Positions 61,701-64,000 of a DNA stretch of 64,000 nt are shown one piece after another (within the stretch, counting starts at the first letter, position 1; the number at the start of each line of letters is the position of its first letter). Both the position numbers and the translations under genes were made by a program. The notes beneath the pieces are model-generated. The model did not search any database, was not told the origin of the DNA, and worked only from the letters and a program-made list of their open reading frames with translations. The stretch is from Tubulanus polymorphus. Lineage: Eukaryota > Nemertea > Palaeonemertea > Tubulaniformes > Tubulanidae. The stretch spans positions 13,807,951 through 13,871,950 of the forward strand of contig NC_134035.1 in assembly GCF_964204645.1 (NCBI RefSeq). The letters are read 5' to 3'.

Positions 61701-62157
61701 CCAACGGCGACGACAGGACGGGAAACAATACTCGCAGGAACAAGTGGATGAGTGGATGTGTGAGAATAATATCAACAAGTAAAAACAATCTGTTTATTTC
61801 TGATCTGACAATTTATTATAAGCAATCTGAAATTATAAATGATTTTACAAAGTTTTTGTTCAATTCAATTCAAGCAGTTGAAAAATTGATTTCTATTTTT
61901 ACAGAGAGAAATTTGGTAAATTAACTTCGTCACATTTAGCATTTTTAAAGAACATTAAACACGAGGTAAAAATAAGCAAATATCAATCAATATTATTTCA
62001 CTAATTGAAATCTAGAATTAGATTAATTTGTTGTTGATATATATTTCAGGCTGCTGAGTTTTATTATAGAACCGTAGAAAGAATCGTACGACAGAAATTA
62101 TCAGTGGAACAATTGGATGAAATCGTTCAATTCACGTCTGCATTAGAACTATTTTAA
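55766..62157 (+). CDS. ARM-repeat/TIR-domain protein with SAM-like tail, 10 coding exons
   Basis: Likely an innate-immunity or cell-death protein related in parts to SARM1, whose TIR domain degrades NAD+. Exons: 55,766-56,023; 56,375-57,040 (or 57,010); 57,411-57,714; 58,270-58,383; 58,823-59,032; 59,924-60,148; 61,355-61,533; 61,621-61,778; 61,905-61,965; 62,050-62,157. Phases close either way, giving 760 (or 750) residues. The N-terminus MGSAAS fits N-myristoylation. Residues 1-90 are acidic and disordered, about 95-515 are helical armadillo-like repeats, and about 522-652 are TIR (HIMISYQWAD, GFNVWIDIEQMGG, CVSHKYKDSQNCRAE, GRRIIPLMM). The Glu after NCRA (about 593) sits where the catalytic Glu of TIR NADases lies. 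The ~105-residue tail has a SAM-like helical pattern (QVDEWMCENNI...FLKNIKHEAAEFYY). Unlike SARM1, the TIR precedes this segment and there is only one. Confidence 0.88.
57722..57955. repeat. 15-bp minisatellite directly after the exon 3 donor
   Basis: About 15 units of CAGCCCCACAAACAC and variants, starting about 20 bp after the donor at 57,715. Upstream, the intron at 57,041-57,410 contains degenerate repeats with CACCTGGTGGATCC and CTTGCCACA motifs. Confidence 0.95.
58021..58262. repeat. 23-bp minisatellite abutting the exon 4 acceptor
   Basis: About ten units of GTTAAACACCGTATTTTCTC plus GCT. The last unit runs into the functional acceptor (TCTCGCTGTTTAG|GG), while the others read GCTGTTAAAC at that point and lack the AG. 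Poly-C runs and two partial repeats of the exon 4 donor flank (GTGAGAATC.TTAACTCCC) lie at about 58,384-58,465, with a third at about 58,700. Confidence 0.95.
59090..59210. repeat. Short G-rich repeat in the ARM-TIR intron 5
   Basis: About three units with GGAGAGTAGGTCCAGGGAGT. Another short array (about 39 bp, CGACCAGTCATTGATGATCC) repeats three times at about 59,736-59,860. Confidence 0.75.
59388..59627. mobile_element. Large palindrome: inverted Penelope-like terminal remnants
   Basis: A 240-bp near-perfect inverted repeat with arms of about 118 bp and its centre near 59,507. The outer arm sequence CTGTAAATAGTGGG followed by TTATCTTATTA occurs on both strands. The arms hold a hammerhead core near the centre. 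The TGTGGGATTT/AGTGGGATTT segment downstream of the hammerhead is shared with the element at 37,158-37,752, supporting one element class. It lies in the intron between the ARM and TIR parts. Confidence 0.7.
59474..59507 (-). ncRNA. Hammerhead ribozyme motif with minimal stem III (minus strand)
   Basis: Read on the minus strand: CTGACGA (59,507-59,501), stem II of six pairs (GATCTC with GAGATC, loop TAGGGT; 59,500-59,482), GAAAC (59,481-59,477) and GTC (59,476-59,474). The geometry (6-bp stem II, 6-nt loop, no stem III loop) is the same as at 37,611-37,645 although the stem sequences differ, which is compensatory support. The plus-strand arm copy is damaged (AGGACGA in the core and GAAAGTC). 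Confidence 0.7.
60154..60893. repeat. 25-bp minisatellite splitting the TIR domain
   Basis: About 29 units of ACAAACATGGACTAACAGTA plus GCCAG or TCCGA variants, beginning six bases after the exon 6 donor. The intron therefore separates the first TIR exon from the exon that starts with the predicted catalytic Glu. Confidence 0.97.
60985..61250. repeat. About 97-bp tandem repeat (2.7 units)
   Basis: Units share TGAAAAATCCGCTGATGATT and GTGGCAGCACTGTACGGTTC. The GGCAGCACTG.ACGGT motif also occurs in the foldback element at 41,528-41,732, suggesting common origin. Confidence 0.85.
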
Positions 62158-62209
62158 ACTGATCAGTCGAAATCATTTCTACTACTATATCTAACTACAC
62201 AACACTTGA

Positions 62210-62435
62210 TTACATTGTAATTATAACTATTGTATTTGAATACATTGTAACTATAAATATTGAATTTGAATACATTGTAATTATAACTATTGTACTTGAT
62301 TACATTGTAATTATAACTATTGTACTTGAATACATTGTAACTATAACTATTGTACTTGAATACATTGTAACTATAACTATTCCATTTGAATACATTGTAA
62401 TTATAACTATTGTATTTGAATACATTGTAACTATA
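62210..62435. repeat. 30-bp minisatellite in the ARM-TIR 3' region
   Basis: About seven units of GAATACATTGTAACTATAAC plus ten bases, starting about 50 bp after the stop, probably in the 3' UTR. Confidence 0.95.
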
Positions 62436-62653
62436 TTGCAACATATGTGAATTTTAACTAATCATAGTTATTTACTTACAATGTATAAACGCGTCATTGT
62501 TGAAATGTCATTACAGCTTATATACATGTTTCAATTTTAAATGAGTAGTTATAAAGATATCCTGTTTCATATTCAAAGAGCCCTATAAACCAAAGTTCCG
62601 CTGTATCAGTTGAACATGTTTCATATATTTTTAATAGATAGATTTATGAATTT

Positions 62654-62659
62654 AATAAA
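62654..62659 (+). terminator. Poly(A) signal, ARM-TIR gene
   Basis: AATAAA about 500 bases after the stop, beyond the 30-bp array. Confidence 0.5.
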
Positions 62660-62935
62660 TGAATGTTCGTGTCATGTTTTGCATTTGTCGAAACTGTGAG
62701 AATAGTCGTACAGTTAATCCTTTACTCATCACACCCCTAGAATACTGACACCAAAATACAGGGTTCAGTAATTAACAGTTTGGTGTTTAATTGCTACCAA
62801 TGATTACTATTTACTCATCATTCACACGAAAAAATATTCTATTAATCTAAAGTTAAAATTCTATTAATCTATGTGTTAAATTGGTATCTAAAAATCAGGA
62901 CTGTGGAACTGGACCGGCCTGTTTCTTTATTAACT

Positions 62936-62941
62936 TGTCTT
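62936..62941 (-). terminator. Poly(A) signal, caspase gene
   Basis: AATAAA on the minus strand, about 93 bases after the caspase stop codon. The two convergent genes' signals are about 280 bp apart. Confidence 0.55.
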
Positions 62942-63033
62942 TATATCCTAAAGCTTCGTACTTTACGGAATTGATAACGATTGATTGAATTGAATCGAAA
63001 TTTAAGACAAATTAGTTCAAATCTTTATCAGAT

Positions 63034-63572
63034 TTAAGTAAAATACAATTCTTTTGTTAACGCGGAGGCTATCAGCGGCATTTGTTTATTTCCTTCATTG
63101 CTTTCGTATTCATACGCGACTTTATTGTTGACTCGTGTCAAAATTCTTTGAAGGTCTAACTTTTCATCAGTATGGTTCATCTTAGCATAGGTTTCCTTCT
63201 TCAAAACGTCACACAGGGCTTGCATAAACCATGATCCGTCTTTTTCATTCCTATATGAAACGTATGCTGAGGGAAAAGCGAGAAAATTAATGGCATCCTT
63301 TGTACAGAGAAATCAAGGAAGAGAATTTATTTATGTATATTTCTTCATAAATTGGTAATGTGGTAAAATTGTGAACGATCGACCCTAAGATACCAAAAAG
63401 TGTTAATTGTTAATCTGAAATAGATACATTTATTCTAACCTGGATGAGTTGCGTAGGCGATCAGAACATCAGCATCAGTTGGGATTTTACTGGATACAAT
63501 AGTAGAACTGTCAACACCAGTGCGGGTTTCAGGAAGATCTGTACCTGGGTCTTCTTCAACACCCTGACAAGC
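63034..63572 (-). CDS. Effector caspase (caspase-3/7-like), last two coding exons only
   Basis: Cysteine protease of apoptosis, cleaving after Asp. Two exons are visible on the minus strand: 63,572-63,440 and 63,266-63,034 (phase 1 junction, 121 residues). The first begins ACQGVEED, the end of the active-site pentapeptide QAC(R/Q)G with the catalytic Cys; the preceding QA would be on an upstream exon outside the window. A linker with TGVDSS, a plausible processing site, follows. The p10 part has [16 protein letters not shown], the [16 protein letters not shown] motif with the substrate-pocket Ser-Trp, [15 protein letters not shown] and the terminal TKELYF that is hallmark of effector caspases. 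It is tail-to-tail with the ARM-TIR gene, 876 bp apart. Confidence 0.93.
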
Positions 63573-64000
63573 CTGTCAATATTAAAGAATAAAGAATATG
63601 ATGATTATTACAGAAAACAGGATGCGATTCTCAGATTGAGTGTGAGGTGTTGTCGGGTAGGGTTTGATTTAGGAGCGGGTATGGATTGTAGATACAGGGC
63701 ACCTGTTTATTGAAATAGTAAGAACTTTTTCACAAGCTGGATTTAAAACAGGATTCAAACTACAGTATACCTCGCATAGGTCGTATTATTTGGACCAGCA
63801 AAAAAAGATCCGAGTTGTCGGATTTTTTACTTTTTTAGTAGAAAATCTGATATGGCCATAGAAAAATGTCACTGAGTGGAATAAAAATAAAAAATGAAAA
63901 TTAATGAAACTCATGTGTTTATTTATTTACTACTTCAACATAATATCCTGGTTATGGTGAAGCCTTTTTTCAGCATCTGAAAGAATTAGTGTAATTTTAT
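63573..64000 (-). other. Intron of the caspase gene running off the window
   Basis: Upstream (minus strand) of the acceptor at 63,573. AT-rich, no further exon and no recognisable repeat seen. Confidence 0.6.

Overview
The window is animal nuclear DNA. Coding exons are short and split by GT-AG introns, AATAAA poly(A) signals follow the genes, and the proteins are metazoan orthologues (TMEM41B, U1A/U2B''-SNF, VPS26, SAP30BP, an effector caspase). The AT-rich base composition, dense minisatellites and MITEs, Penelope-type hammerhead ribozyme remnants and an ARM-TIR protein of the kind expanded in marine invertebrates suggest an invertebrate, perhaps a lophotrochozoan. I cannot name the species.

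Layout. Positions 1 to about 32,767 are two complete tandem copies and one truncated copy (about 12.3, 14.3 and 6.2 kb) of one repeat-rich unit. I find no recognisable protein gene there. Each full unit carries at least eight minisatellite or CAG arrays, tRNA-derived SINE-like pieces, and a minus-strand series of small splice-site-bounded segments that may be a non-coding or very fast-evolving transcript. One CAG array is about 84 bp in copy A and about 660 bp in copy B. The duplication ends roughly 185 bp upstream of the TMEM41B start codon.

From 32.9 kb onward six genes alternate strictly in strand: TMEM41B (+), snf/SNRPA-like U1A/U2B'' (-), VPS26 (+), SAP30BP (-), an ARM-TIR protein (+) and an effector caspase (-, 3' part only). 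This gives two short divergent promoter regions (44.4-44.9 kb and 54.8-55.8 kb) and three tail-to-tail pairs. I reconstructed every coding exon from splice sites, reading-frame phase and family similarity. All phases close except for one ambiguous donor in the ARM-TIR gene.

Most notable observations: (i) two hammerhead ribozyme motifs with very short stem III in Penelope-like terminal remnants, one flanked by a 12-bp target duplication and one in a large palindrome; (ii) minisatellites built from exon-intron junctions: the VPS26 exon 4 donor (about 15 extra copies), the VPS26 exon 5 acceptor (five copies of an apparently perfect 91-bp unit) and the snf exon 2 donor (about four extra copies); (iii) two alternative terminal coding exons in TMEM41B; (iv) a predicted N-myristoylated ARM-TIR protein with a SAM-like tail, retaining the glutamate expected of TIR NADases, tail-to-tail with a caspase gene; (v) a very large CAG/CTG expansion.

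Functionally, TMEM41B (ER scramblase), VPS26 (retromer), U1A/U2B'' and SAP30BP (splicing) are housekeeping genes. The ARM-TIR protein and the caspase are candidates for innate immunity or cell death. No operon logic is implied.
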